Of a stretch of 34,211 bases of DNA, positions 7,716-16,469 are shown piece by piece (within the stretch, counting starts at the first letter, position 1; every line of letters starts with the position of its first letter). Origin of the DNA: Rhodospirillales bacterium (lineage in GTDB: Bacteria > Pseudomonadota > Alphaproteobacteria > Rhodospirillales > Casp-alpha2). The translations under genes and the position numbers were made by a program. Location of the stretch: positions 1 through 34,211 of the forward strand of contig JABMNT010000195.1 in assembly GCA_013203595.1 (NCBI GenBank). Direction: 5' to 3'. Under the pieces are notes generated by a model. That model ran no database searches and was not told where the DNA came from. It saw only the letters and a list, made by a program, of their open reading frames with translations.

Positions 7716-9140
7716 ATGAGCACTAGAATAAAAGTCGATATCTGTGTGATCGGCGCCGGCTCGGCCGGTTTGTCGGTTGCTGCGGGTGCGGTCCAGATGG
7801 GGGCCAGCACCGTGCTGATTGAAAAACACAAGATGGGCGGTGACTGCCTGAACTATGGCTGTGTGCCGTCGAAAGCCCTGCTGGCGGCAGGCCATGCGGC
7901 GCAAGCGGTACGCAGCAGCGGGCGCTTCGGTATCCGTGCCGAGCTGGCCGAAATCAACGCGGCGGGGGTCTATGGCCATGTGCGAAACACGATCGCGGCG
8001 ATTGAACCCAATGATTCCGTGGACCGGTTTGAGGGGCTCGGCGTTCAGGTCATCCAGGCAGAAGGCCGGCTGAACGGACGCCAGCAGGTGGTGGCGGGCG
8101 ACACCGAAATTCATGCCCGCCGCATTGTCATTGCAACCGGCAGCCGGGCCTCGGTTCCGCCAATCCCCGGCATCGATGATGTGCCTTATCTGATCAACGA
8201 GACGGTTTTCGGCCTGTCTGAAATTCCTGAACATCTGATCGTTATTGGCGGCGGGCCGATCGGGATTGAAATGGCCCAGGCCCATCGGCATTTGGGGGCC
8301 CGGGTCAGCGTCCTCGAAATGTTCACGATTATGCCCAAGGATGATGCCGAACTGGTTGATGTGGTGCGGTCCCGGCTGGTCGAGGACGGTATCGATGTGC
8401 GCGAAGGCATTGAAGTCCTGCGTGTTGAAAAAACCGCGGCCGGTGTCCGCGTCGTGATCAAACAGGACGGCAAGGAAAGTGCGCTGGCGGGAAGCCATCT
8501 GCTGGTGGCCGCCGGGCGCCAGCCAAATGTGGATGGTCTTGATCTGGAAAAGGCCGGGATCACCTTTTCGCGCAAGGGCATTGATGTCGACGCCCGCATG
8601 CGCACATCGAACAAAAAGGTATTTGCCATTGGTGATGTGGCCGGTGGTTTTCAGTTCACCCATGTGGCCGGCTACCACGCGGGCATCGTCATCAAGAACG
8701 CGCTTTTCCGATGGCCGGCCAAGGCCGACCACCGCTTTGTGCCGTGGGTCACCTTCACCGCGCCGGAACTGGCGCAGGTTGGCCTGACCGAGGAACAGGC
8801 CCGCAAAACCAATGCGGATATCCGCGTCCTCCGCTGGCCCTATGCGGAAAATGACCGGGCCCTGGCAGAAGCTGACTCGTCCGGGCTGGTGAAAGTGATC
8901 ACCACTAGAAAAGGCAGGATTCTGGGTTGCGGGATCGTCGGCCGCCAGGCCGGGGAGTTGATCCATATCTGGGTGCTGGCCCTGGCAAAAGGCATGAAGG
9001 TGGGCGACATCGCGCAGATGATTGCGCCCTATCCGACTCTGGGTGAAATGTCCAAACGGGCCGCCTCCAGCTATTTTACGCCGTCCCTGTTTAGTGAAAG
9101 AACGCGTAAAATTGTTCGCTTTCTGTCCCGGTTCGGCTGA
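7716..9140 (+). CDS. FAD-dependent pyridine nucleotide-disulfide oxidoreductase, MerA/Lpd-like
   Basis: Flavoprotein of 474 residues. It has the FAD-binding VIGAGSAGLS at 11-20, the redox-active disulfide C44/C49 in GGDCLNYGCVPSK, the NAD(P)H-binding VIGGGPIGIE, and the second FAD motif VFAIGDVAGG. The C-terminal dimer domain carries APYPTLGE where lipoamide and glutathione reductases have HPTxxE, so the usual acid-base histidine is replaced by tyrosine. There is also no C-terminal vicinal cysteine pair as in mercuric reductase. It is therefore unlikely to be a standard Lpd, Gor or MerA. ATG 7716 with TCAGGG upstream is preferred over an upstream GTG/ATG-type frame at 7635. Confidence 0.85.
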   Translation: MSTRIKVDICVIGAGSAGLSVAAGAVQMGASTVLIEKHKMGGDCLNYGCVPSKALLAAGHAAQAVRSSGRFGIRAELAEINAAGVYGHVRNTIAAIEPNDSVDRFEGLGVQVIQAEGRLNGRQQVVAGDTEIHARRIVIATGSRASVPPIPGIDDVPYLINETVFGLSEIPEHLIVIGGGPIGIEMAQAHRHLGARVSVLEMFTIMPKDDAELVDVVRSRLVEDGIDVREGIEVLRVEKTAAGVRVVIKQDGKESALAGSHLLVAAGRQPNVDGLDLEKAGITFSRKGIDVDARMRTSNKKVFAIGDVAGGFQFTHVAGYHAGIVIKNALFRWPAKADHRFVPWVTFTAPELAQVGLTEEQARKTNADIRVLRWPYAENDRALAEADSSGLVKVITTRKGRILGCGIVGRQAGELIHIWVLALAKGMKVGDIAQMIAPYPTLGEMSKRAASSYFTPSLFSERTRKIVRFLSRFG

Positions 9141-9155
9141 AGATTCCGCATCGGT

Positions 9156-10574
9156 ATGAACCAGCAGATCCCCCAATCACCCTCCGCTTTCACCGGTCTG
9201 TCGATCCGCCTGCTGCTGCTCACCATCTTTTTCATCATGATCGCGGAAGCCCTGATCTGGACACCTTCGGTATCGCGGTTTCGCAAGGTTTATATGGAAG
9301 AACGGATCGTCTGGGCGCATTTGGCGACGCTGGCCCTGGAAGCCCTGCCGGATGGGACCGTCGACCGGGGGCTGGGTGACAAGCTGCTGTTTCATGCCGA
9401 AGCCTACGGGATTGTCCTGCATCGTCCCGAACAAAGGGTCCTGATGGTATCCAAATCAATGCCGCCGAAAGTTGATCTGACCATCAACGTCGATCAGAAC
9501 TCGGCTTTCGGATGGATCCGCGATTCGTTCGATACGTTGCTGCAGAACCGGAACCGGGTATTGCGGGTTATCGGAACATCGCAAAAGGACCCGACGGTGA
9601 TGGTCGAAATCGTCATGGATGAAACCCCCATGCGTGAAGCCATGTATGAATTTTCCGCGCGCATTCTGAACCTGTCGGTTGTGATCTCCCTGTTTGCCGC
9701 GACCCTGGTTTATCTGACCCTGAACTGGCTGTTGATCCGTCCCATGCGCCGGATTACGGCGAGCATCCGCGAGTTCCGGCGCTCCCCCGAAGATGCCTTG
9801 CGCGAAATTAAACCGTCAGGCCGGCGCGACGAAATCGGCATAACCGAACGCGAACTGGCGCGCATGCAGGACGAGGTGCGCCAGGCCCTGGCCCAGCAAT
9901 CGCGGCTGGCGACCCTGGGGGCGGGGATGGCTAAAATCAACCACGATCTGCGAAATTCCCTGGCAACAGCCGTACTGGCCTTTGACAAGCTGGCATTGGT
10001 CGATGATCCGGAAGTCAAAAGAACATTGCCGCGGCTATACAATTCAATCGATAAAGCCGTCAAATTATGCAGCCAGACGCTCAATTATGTGGGCAAGGGT
10101 GTGCCGCAGATGAATGTGTCACGCTTTCATCTGTTCGATCTGGTTGATGAAGTGGGGGTGCAGCTGTCGGAACCGGCGGAAGAGCATTTCGAAATACATG
10201 CAAAAGCCGATATCGTCTGGAAAAACGAAATCGACCCGGATCTGGAAATCCTGGGGGATCGGGAACAGTTGTTTCGGGCCTTCGCCAACATGGGCCGCAA
10301 CGCCTATGAGGCCGGGGCCTCGCAGATCACCTTCACGGCTGAATTGCGCAACGAGCTGATTGAAATACGGGTCAGTGACGATGGTCCCGGCTTGGCGGAA
10401 AAAGCCAAAGACCGGTTATTTCAGCCCTTTGTCGGGTCGGTAAAGGAGGGCGGCACCGGCCTTGGACTGGTTATCGTCCGTGACATCTTAAAGGCGCACG
10501 GCGGTGATATCGTGCATCTTGAAACCGATAGCGGCACAACCTTTAAAATCACCCTGATGGCCGAGCGGAAATAA
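9156..10574 (+). CDS. Orphan membrane sensor histidine kinase
   Basis: Kinase of 472 residues in the same transcription unit as the TVP38 and MerA-like genes (15-base gap). Membrane helices at about 17-37 and 173-195 enclose a periplasmic sensor of about 135 residues. A HAMP-like segment leads to the H-box INHDLRNSLA with H263. ATP-binding motifs are GRNAYEAG (N-box), SDDGPGLAEKA and GTGLGLVIVRDI. No response regulator is adjacent, so the output partner lies elsewhere. The sensor part resembles nothing I can name. The operon suggests that it reports on membrane or redox state. Confidence 0.85.
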   Translation: MNQQIPQSPSAFTGLSIRLLLLTIFFIMIAEALIWTPSVSRFRKVYMEERIVWAHLATLALEALPDGTVDRGLGDKLLFHAEAYGIVLHRPEQRVLMVSKSMPPKVDLTINVDQNSAFGWIRDSFDTLLQNRNRVLRVIGTSQKDPTVMVEIVMDETPMREAMYEFSARILNLSVVISLFAATLVYLTLNWLLIRPMRRITASIREFRRSPEDALREIKPSGRRDEIGITERELARMQDEVRQALAQQSRLATLGAGMAKINHDLRNSLATAVLAFDKLALVDDPEVKRTLPRLYNSIDKAVKLCSQTLNYVGKGVPQMNVSRFHLFDLVDEVGVQLSEPAEEHFEIHAKADIVWKNEIDPDLEILGDREQLFRAFANMGRNAYEAGASQITFTAELRNELIEIRVSDDGPGLAEKAKDRLFQPFVGSVKEGGTGLGLVIVRDILKAHGGDIVHLETDSGTTFKITLMAERK

Positions 10575-10580
10575 GGTCGG

Positions 10581-10655
10581 CATCGCTGCGCGCACCGCTT
10601 GTCATGGAACCAGTGAAGGCGTTTCGGTGATTCCATATGAACATGAACTGCACTA
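10581..10655. repeat. Repeat element, copy B (right half only)
   Basis: This stretch aligns by eye with the right 70 bases of copies A and C, including the shared GGAACCAGTGAAGG and GTGATTCCATAT. The left half is absent. It fills the gap between the convergent histidine kinase and VOC genes. The right end is degenerate (TGAACTGCACTAG against GGAAAGGCA), and its CTAG contains the VOC stop codon read on the minus strand. Confidence 0.6.
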
Positions 10656-11075
10656 GTCAGGCATGGAAATGGTGCCGTCATCGGCGATCGGGAAAAACGG
10701 GTTCCAGGCTATTTCCCAGGCGTGGTTGTCGGGGTCGGCAAAATAGCCACTGTAGCCGCCCCAGAAAACTTCTTCAGCGGGTTTGAGAATTTGACCGCCT
10801 GCGGCTTTCGCCTCTGCCAACAGGGTGTCGACCTCGGCTTTGCTGCGTGCGTTGTGGGCCAGGGTGATGCCATCGAACCCGCTACCCGGCGATTGTCCCG
10901 CTTCGGCGGCCAGGGCCCCAAGCCCGTACAGGCCGAGGATGAGTCCGCCCAACTGGAAGAAGGTAACGTCTGCGGTGCTGGAAGCCGAGGCCACCCAGCC
11001 GAGCTTTTCATAGAACGCCCGGCTGTTTGCCATGTCCTTCACACCGAGCGAGATTAAACTGAGCCGTTGTTCCAT
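10653..11075 (-). CDS. VOC-family (glyoxalase/bleomycin-resistance fold) protein
   Basis: Small cytoplasmic protein of 140 residues with a paired beta-alpha-beta-beta-beta fold. The start VKDMANSRAFYEKLGW and the later GGYSGYFADPDNHAWEIAWNP are characteristic of the vicinal oxygen chelate superfamily, where the terminal Glu usually binds a metal. The substrate cannot be told from the sequence. An AAAGGAG ribosome site lies upstream. It is the last of three same-strand genes after ggt and the rRNA methyltransferase. The stop codon lies in the end of repeat copy B. Confidence 0.82.
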   Translation of the reverse strand: MEQRLSLISLGVKDMANSRAFYEKLGWVASASSTADVTFFQLGGLILGLYGLGALAAEAGQSPGSGFDGITLAHNARSKAEVDTLLAEAKAAGGQILKPAEEVFWGGYSGYFADPDNHAWEIAWNPFFPIADDGTISMPD

Positions 11076-11114
11076 TGTCTCTGTGCTCCTTTGCCTAACC
11101 GTCGGCCCGGGTTG

Positions 11115-12311
11115 CTAATCCAGTTGAAACACCAGGGCCTTCAAATACGCGGTTTCCGGCATGAACGGATGGACCGGATGATCGGGGCCGGCCCCTGCGC
11201 GATAAATCAGGCGCGGCGAGCGCCCGGCCTCGCCAATCCCGCGCGATGTCTCCTCGACAAAGCGGTCTTCGTGCATGTTGTGCGAACACGAAGCGATCAG
11301 CAGAAATCCCTGGGGTTCCACTGCCGTGGCGCTCAGCCGGGCCAGCTTTTTATAGCCCTTGATCCCGGCACCCACGTCTTTTTTGGTTTTAATGAAGGCC
11401 GGCGGGTCGGCAATGACCAGGCCAAAACGGCGTTTTTCTTCCTGGAAACGCTCAAGCGCTGCAAAAACTTCAGTCGCGCTGAACTGACAGGCTTCGGCAA
11501 CCCCGTTGGCCTCGGCGGCTTGCCGGGCCAGGGCCAGGGCCCGCTCTGAGCGGTCGATCATCAATACGCTTTCGGCGCTTTTTGCCGCCGCCGTCACGCC
11601 AAAACCACCGGCATAGCTGTACAGGTCCAGTACGGTTCGACCCTTGGCCAGGCCGGCGACAAAAGCCCGGTTCGGGCGCTGGTCATAAAACCAGCCGGTC
11701 TTCTGGCCATCCAGCGGGTCGGCAAAAAACGTCAGCCCGTTTTCGCGGACCCGGATTGGTCCGTCAACCTGACCCTTGGCGATTTTAGAATAGGTTTCCA
11801 ATGACTCCAGATTGCGGAAGGCGCCGTCGTTGGCGATGATAATGGTTGCCGGGTTGATGGTCTGTTCAAGCACGGAAATCACCCGCTCAAGCATATTATC
11901 CATGCCCGCTGTTGCTGTCTGGATGACAAGGGTATCGTCAAAACGGTCGATGACCAGGCCGGGCAGGCCATCGGCGTCGCCATGGACCAATCGGTAATAG
12001 GGCTCTGAAAACAGGGCATTGCGCAGTTCCAGCGCGCGTGTCAGGCGGTCTTTAATGAATTTACTACTGATGTCGCGTGATCCGGTGCGGCTGAAGCCAC
12101 GATAGGAAATCAGGGTATGGGGGTTAAACGTGCCCACGCCCATTTCCTTTTTGTCGCTGCGCAGCAACTGGACGACCGTGCCCGGTGCCAGTGCCTTTGC
12201 CGCATCATCCATGTCTATTTCGTTGGAATAAACCCAACTGTGGCCGTTCTTGAAGCGTTTGTCGGCACCCTTGCGCAGGCGTATACGCGGTAAACCGGAT
12301 GGTTCGGTCAT
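11115..12311 (-). CDS. rlmI: Class I SAM-dependent 23S rRNA (cytosine-C5) methyltransferase, RlmI-like
   Basis: Predicted rRNA m5C methyltransferase of 398 residues. The N-terminal PUA-like RNA-binding domain (about 8-75) opens with RIRLRKGADKRFKNGHSWVYSNEI. The Rossmann catalytic domain has the SAM loop VLDLYSYAGGFGVTAA, an acidic VLMIDRS, the DPPAF motif and the catalytic cysteine C342 in IASCSHNM. Length and domain order match RlmI of E. coli (396 residues), which modifies C1962. AAAGGAC precedes the ATG. The gene follows ggt by 41 bases on the same strand. Confidence 0.87.
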   Translation of the reverse strand: MTEPSGLPRIRLRKGADKRFKNGHSWVYSNEIDMDDAAKALAPGTVVQLLRSDKKEMGVGTFNPHTLISYRGFSRTGSRDISSKFIKDRLTRALELRNALFSEPYYRLVHGDADGLPGLVIDRFDDTLVIQTATAGMDNMLERVISVLEQTINPATIIIANDGAFRNLESLETYSKIAKGQVDGPIRVRENGLTFFADPLDGQKTGWFYDQRPNRAFVAGLAKGRTVLDLYSYAGGFGVTAAAKSAESVLMIDRSERALALARQAAEANGVAEACQFSATEVFAALERFQEEKRRFGLVIADPPAFIKTKKDVGAGIKGYKKLARLSATAVEPQGFLLIASCSHNMHEDRFVEETSRGIGEAGRSPRLIYRAGAGPDHPVHPFMPETAYLKALVFQLD

Positions 12312-12352
12312 GTCTTGTCCTTTTAATAAATCATCAAATCGTCGGGATGGTT

Positions 12353-14176
12353 TTAGTCGCCGAGTGCGACACCTTCACGTCTTTTATCGGCACCACCCTC
12401 GAGGCCGCTTTCGGTTACCCGAATGCCATGAAGCCCGCTGGCGCTGGATATCAACTTAACGCTATGTCCCATTTGTTCAAGTTCCGGTTTCAGGGCCTCC
12501 AGTGCGGTGCCCATTTCCAGATCCGTGGTCCCGTTGCGATTGACAAAATACGGGGCGTCAATGGCGGCATCTATATCCATTCCCCAATCCAGTGCCGCGA
12601 TCAGGGTTTTCACCACATAGCCGATAATCCGTGAGCCACCAGGCGAGCCGACGGCCATGACCAGCTTGCCGGAACCGTCGAAGACCAGAGTCGGCGCCAT
12701 CGAACTCCTGGGCCGTTTGCCGGCTTCGACCCGATTGGCAACCGGTGCCCCGTCGATTTCGGGCGCGAAGGAAAAATCAGTCAACTGGTTGTTCAGCATA
12801 AACCCGCCCGTCATCAGGCGTGAACCAAAGGCATTTTCAATGCTCGAGGTCATGGATACCCCATTGCCTGATTTGTCGATCACGCTCAGATGGGTTGTTG
12901 ACAGGCCTGTCTCATCGGGGCTCGGGGCGAATTTTAACTGTGCCTGTACGCCGGGCATGCCAGGCACACGATTTCCGCCCGCCTTGAGCGGCGATATTTC
13001 CTGGGCCCGCAAATCGAGATAGGCCGGGTCCAGCAGTCCCAATGTGGGAACCGGTATGAAATCGCTGTCGGCCATATAGGTATTGCGATCGGCAAAAGCC
13101 AGACGACTGGCTTCCGCCACCAGGTGAACGGCTTGCGCACTGAACGGTTCCATCTTGCCAAGATCGAAATGCTGCAGGATTCCCAGAATTTGCAGGGAAG
13201 TCAGGCCGCCGGAAGACGGCGGACCCATGCCGCATACAAGCCAGGTCCGATAGGGCAGACAGACCGGCGGGCGATCCTTGGCCTGATAACTGCGCAGGTC
13301 TTCGGGGGCCATGCCGCTCGGGTTCAGGCTGGCTTCCTGCACGGTATCGATAATTCGATTGGCGACAAGGCCTGTGTAAAAGGCGTCTGCCCCGCCGTTG
13401 GCGATAATCGTCAGCGTGGCAGCCAGTTCCGGATTTTTGAGCAAAGCCCCTGCCGGTTTCGGATTGCCGGTGGCGTCGTAAAAATAACGACGCGGGGCAT
13501 CAAAGGTTTTCAGGTATTTGTCGTCGGCGATCAGCCCGGCCAGACGGGGCGAAATCAAAAATCCGTTTTTCGCCATCTCAATCGCCGGCTTGAATAATTC
13601 TTTCCAGGGTAGTTTTCCATGTTGCTTATGGGCTGCTTCCAGCATTCGCAGCAGTCCTGGAACACCGACCGCCGAGCCGCCGACGACCGCTTCGTAAAAG
13701 CTTTTTTTGCTGCCGTCGGCTTTCAGGAACATGTCCGGCGTTGATGATTTGGGGGCGGTTTCGCGCCCGTCAAAAGACTGGATGGACCCGGTTTTTGCAT
13801 CGAAATGCATCAAAAAAGCACCGCCACCGATGCCTGAAGATTGCGGTTCGACCAGGGTCAGGACCATTTGCGCTGCAATCGCCGCATCAATGGCGCTGCC
13901 GCCGGCCCGCAAAATACGCCGGCCGGTTTCTGCCGCCAGTGGATTGGCGGCAGCGATCATATGGCTTGCCGCGGTCGGGGGTGGCGCCTGGCGCTGCGCT
14001 GCCGGTTGCGATGTGGCCGTGGCCGAGACTGCTGGCTGTGCCGGGGGCGATGCCGCCGGTCTGGCGGGCGGATTTCCACAGGCGCCTAGCAGCAGGCAGG
14101 CGGCGAGAAGGGCACGACGGGGAGCTGACAGGTTGCTGCCACCTTCCTTGCGAAATCTTTGTATCAGATTGGTCAT
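12353..14176 (-). CDS. ggt: Gamma-glutamyltransferase, lipoprotein-anchored
   Basis: Hydrolyses or transfers the gamma-glutamyl group of glutathione in the periplasm. The 607-residue proenzyme cleaves itself before the nucleophile T427 in GLSTTHLSVID, giving large and small subunits. Other family motifs are GGSAIDAAIAA, PQSSGIGGGAF, GPPSSGG, SSIENAFGS and SPGGSRI. The N terminus is a lipoprotein signal with lipobox LLGAC (C33), followed by a Pro/Ala-rich linker of about 35 residues, so it is tethered instead of soluble as in E. coli. A GAGG site precedes the ATG. Confidence 0.9.
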   Translation of the reverse strand: MTNLIQRFRKEGGSNLSAPRRALLAACLLLGACGNPPARPAASPPAQPAVSATATSQPAAQRQAPPPTAASHMIAAANPLAAETGRRILRAGGSAIDAAIAAQMVLTLVEPQSSGIGGGAFLMHFDAKTGSIQSFDGRETAPKSSTPDMFLKADGSKKSFYEAVVGGSAVGVPGLLRMLEAAHKQHGKLPWKELFKPAIEMAKNGFLISPRLAGLIADDKYLKTFDAPRRYFYDATGNPKPAGALLKNPELAATLTIIANGGADAFYTGLVANRIIDTVQEASLNPSGMAPEDLRSYQAKDRPPVCLPYRTWLVCGMGPPSSGGLTSLQILGILQHFDLGKMEPFSAQAVHLVAEASRLAFADRNTYMADSDFIPVPTLGLLDPAYLDLRAQEISPLKAGGNRVPGMPGVQAQLKFAPSPDETGLSTTHLSVIDKSGNGVSMTSSIENAFGSRLMTGGFMLNNQLTDFSFAPEIDGAPVANRVEAGKRPRSSMAPTLVFDGSGKLVMAVGSPGGSRIIGYVVKTLIAALDWGMDIDAAIDAPYFVNRNGTTDLEMGTALEALKPELEQMGHSVKLISSASGLHGIRVTESGLEGGADKRREGVALGD

Positions 14177-14305
14177 CTTGAGCCTCAGGACACAGACAGG
14201 GAGTATCGTTTTACATGGTCCGCCCGCGACATTCCATCAGTTCCGTGCGATAATCGCGCAGGCTTGGTTGGTTTGCCTTATAAATAGGGCTTTTTAGGGG
14301 CGATT

Positions 14306-14434
14306 TTGGAAGCTTTACTCATCTATTTTAAAACAAACCCGGCACCATGGCTGATCGGGATGTTTCTGGGGATCTTTTACTGGGCCTTTCGCGGCCGCAT
14401 GCGGCGTCGGCAAAGGGACGACAGGGAAGACTGA
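14306..14434 (+). CDS. Probable 42-residue membrane protein upstream of panC
   Basis: A TTG-started frame at 14306 has AGGGG five bases upstream and an in-frame TAG at 14285. The peptide has one hydrophobic helix (APWLIGMFLGIFYWAF, about residues 14-29) and a strongly basic, polar tail (RGRMRRRQRDDRED). That is a typical single-pass topology with the tail in the cytoplasm. It ends 83 bases before panC. I do not recognise the family. Composition and ribosome site support it; the TTG start and short length leave doubt. Confidence 0.5.
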   Translation: MEALLIYFKTNPAPWLIGMFLGIFYWAFRGRMRRRQRDDRED

Positions 14435-14517
14435 AAATTTCCCCATCTCACTATTGTGCAGTGCAGCAATATGGAATAGGCTGCGCTCCGCATAACCACG
14501 CAAAAAGGGCAGAGAGC

Positions 14518-15354
14518 ATGAAAACTGTTCGCACCATAGCCGAGCTTCGCGAGCATGTGCGGGGCTGGAGAAAGCAGGATAAAACGGTCGGGCTGGTACC
14601 AACCATGGGCGGCCTGCATGCCGGCCATGTGTCACTGGTTGAACAGTCCAGAACCTGCACAGATCGAACCATCGCGACCTTGTTCGTCAACCCCACACAA
14701 TTTGCACCGCATGAGGACTTTGCCACCTACCCGCGAACCGAAGAGGACGACCGGCAGATGCTGGAGCAGGCGGGAACGGATTTGCTGTTCGCGCCCAATG
14801 TCTCTGAAATATACCCCGATGGCCATTCAACCCGTGTTGAGGTTCAGAGCCTGAGCCACATCCTTGAAGGCGAGTTCCGGCCGGATTTCTTCACAGGGGT
14901 GGCGACAGTGGTGACGAAGCTGCTGCTGCAGGCACTTCCCGATGTGGCGATCTTTGGTGAAAAAGATTATCAACAGCTCTGTGTGATCAAGACCCTGGCA
15001 CGGGATCTGGATATTCCGGTTCGGATTATCGGCGGTGCAACGGTTCGCGAGGCCGATGGTCTGGCCATGTCATCGCGCAACCAGTATTTGACGGCGGAGG
15101 AACGCGAGATCGCGCCGGTTCTTTTCGAGGCCATTACCCAGGTTGCCGAAAAGGTACGCGATGGCGGGTCTGCCGCCGATCTCAGGACCTGGGCAGAAGC
15201 CAAATTGACGAAAGCCGGGTTCGGGGCCGTCGATTATGTGGCCGTCCGCGATGCCCAGACGCTGGGCCCGGTTCGCGATGCGTCGCGCCCGGCCCGGGTC
15301 CTGGCCGCGGCCTATCTGGGCCGGGCGCGGCTGATCGATAACGTTGCCGTTTAA
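14518..15354 (+). CDS. panC: Pantoate-beta-alanine ligase
   Basis: ATP-dependent condensation of pantoate and beta-alanine, the last step of pantothenate synthesis. The 278-residue protein (E. coli 283) has VPTMGGLHAGHVSLV with HAGH at 34-37, FVNPTQF, FGEKDYQQL and MSSRNQYLT, the HIGH/KMSKS-like nucleotidyl-transfer motifs. ATG 14518 after AGAGAG is chosen; a GTG/ATG-type frame from 14347 would add 57 unconserved residues overlapping the small upstream ORF. Its 3' end overlaps the convergent pspF by four bases. No panB or panD is nearby. Confidence 0.92.
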   Translation: MKTVRTIAELREHVRGWRKQDKTVGLVPTMGGLHAGHVSLVEQSRTCTDRTIATLFVNPTQFAPHEDFATYPRTEEDDRQMLEQAGTDLLFAPNVSEIYPDGHSTRVEVQSLSHILEGEFRPDFFTGVATVVTKLLLQALPDVAIFGEKDYQQLCVIKTLARDLDIPVRIIGGATVREADGLAMSSRNQYLTAEEREIAPVLFEAITQVAEKVRDGGSAADLRTWAEAKLTKAGFGAVDYVAVRDAQTLGPVRDASRPARVLAAAYLGRARLIDNVAV

Positions 15355-16346
15355 GGAATTCGATGTTTGGCCAGCAGGCGGCGGAACTGGTGATAGCTCA
15401 GCTCAAGCCGGCTGGCCGCGTCCTTCTGCACATGGCGACTGGCTGCCAGGGCCTTTTCCAGTAATGCAATTTCGAAGCGGGCAACAGCTTCCGCAAAATT
15501 ACCGATCGCTCCCGATGGAGCGCTCCCGGTAGCGGGGCCTGCGGGCTCACTGCTTATGGAGGCCGGACGCCACGGGCTGTCAAAGGGATCAATCCGGATG
15601 TCGGCGATCGGACGGTTATCGGCGGCGGCATAAAACAGGGACCGTTCCACTACATTGCGCAGTTCCCGGACATTGCCGGGCCAGTCATAGTGTTGCAGAT
15701 GCTGCGCGGCGCGGGGTGAAAAGCCGGGGAACGACGTCATCTCCAGATCGCGCAGCATGTCGCGGGCAAAGCTTTCAGCCATGGGCAAAATGTCGCCGGG
15801 TCTTGCCCGCAATGGCGGTATGGTGATCACATCGAAGGCCAGACGGTCCAGCAGATCGGCACGAAAGGCACCGGTTTTGGCCAGGGCCGGCAGGTCCTGG
15901 TTGGCACTGCCAACCACCCGCACATCGATCTTCAGGGTTTCTGTGCCGCCGACCCGCTCAAACTCCCCGTATTCGATGACCCGGAGTACCTTCTCCTGAA
16001 CGGCGGCCGAGGCGTTGGCAATTTCGTCAAGGACCAGAGTGCCGGAATCGGCCAGTTCAAACCGCCCGGCGCGTCTGCGCTGGGCCCCGGTAAAGGCCCC
16101 GGTCTCATGGCCGAACAATTCCGATTCCAGCAGGGTTTCACTCAGTGCGGCGCAATTGACCTTGATCAGCGGACCGTTCCAGCGGTCGGATAAATAATGC
16201 AGACGGGCTGAAAACAGTTCCTTGCCGGTTCCCCGTTCGCCAACCACCAGACAGGGGCGGTTGATGGTTGCCAGACGCGAGCAGCGCTCGACGGCGTCGA
16301 GAAAATGCGGGTCTTCGCCAAGTATGGAAGGGAGCACATCAAGCAT
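15351..16346 (-). CDS. pspF: PspF, sigma-54 activator of the phage-shock operon
   Basis: AAA+ enhancer-binding protein of 331 residues with no N-terminal regulatory domain, as is typical for PspF, which is inhibited directly by PspA. Walker A is GERGTGKE at 36-43, the sigma-54 contact loop GAFTGA is at 83-88, Walker B is GTLVLDEI, and WPGNVRELRN lies in the C-terminal part of the AAA+ domain. A Fis-type helix-turn-helix (AASRLELSYHQFRRLLAKH) closes the protein. It is divergent from pspABC, and the palindromic binding sites lie just upstream of its own start, so autorepression is likely, as in E. coli. Confidence 0.93.
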   Translation of the reverse strand: MLDVLPSILGEDPHFLDAVERCSRLATINRPCLVVGERGTGKELFSARLHYLSDRWNGPLIKVNCAALSETLLESELFGHETGAFTGAQRRRAGRFELADSGTLVLDEIANASAAVQEKVLRVIEYGEFERVGGTETLKIDVRVVGSANQDLPALAKTGAFRADLLDRLAFDVITIPPLRARPGDILPMAESFARDMLRDLEMTSFPGFSPRAAQHLQHYDWPGNVRELRNVVERSLFYAAADNRPIADIRIDPFDSPWRPASISSEPAGPATGSAPSGAIGNFAEAVARFEIALLEKALAASRHVQKDAASRLELSYHQFRRLLAKHRIP

Positions 16347-16353
16347 ATGAGAA

Positions 16354-16393
16354 ATTATCGAAAATAGTTATAAAAGTCGATAATAATTATCGA
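16354..16393. promoter_or_regulatory. Probable PspF upstream activating sites
   Basis: A perfect 17-base palindrome at 16377-16393 has arms TCGATAAT and ATTATCGA around a central A. A further ATTATCGAAAA half-site starts at 16354. The palindrome is about 61 bases upstream of the -24 element and lies immediately in front of pspF, the layout of E. coli UAS sites. Binding is inferred. Confidence 0.65.
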
Positions 16394-16416
16394 AAAACGA
16401 CACTATTAACAAGGCT

Positions 16417-16439
16417 GAAAATAAAAAATGTTTATTTTC
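16417..16439. promoter_or_regulatory. AT-rich inverted repeat between UAS and promoter
   Basis: Perfect 9-base arms GAAAATAAA (16417-16425) and TTTATTTTC (16431-16439) flank a five-base loop. It lies between the PspF sites and the sigma-54 promoter, where E. coli has an IHF site. No convincing IHF consensus is seen, so it may act as a bendable or intrinsically curved spacer. Confidence 0.4.
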
Positions 16440-16453
16440 AATGACTTAAAAAC

Positions 16454-16469
16454 TGGCATAGCCATTGCA
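16454..16469 (+). promoter_or_regulatory. Sigma-54 promoter of pspABC
   Basis: TGGCATAGCCATTGCA matches the -24/-12 consensus, with GG at 16455-16456 and GC at 16467-16468 at the required spacing. Transcription would start near 16480, about 29 bases before pspA. A PspF gene next door and palindromic upstream sites confirm the assignment. Confidence 0.9.

Noticed and set aside
7674-9176. 500-codon open frame on the minus strand across the MerA-like gene
   Set aside because: It is exactly antisense to a clear flavoprotein gene. Its composition (His/Gly/Gln-rich without domains) is that of a shadow frame in GC-rich DNA.
11067-11549. 160-codon plus-strand frame over the VOC/RlmI junction
   Set aside because: It is antisense to two well-supported genes and has no recognisable features.
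14347-14517. N-terminally extended PanC
   Set aside because: The extra 57 residues are unlike PanC. ATG 14518 gives the normal length, and the region is better explained by the 42-residue frame.
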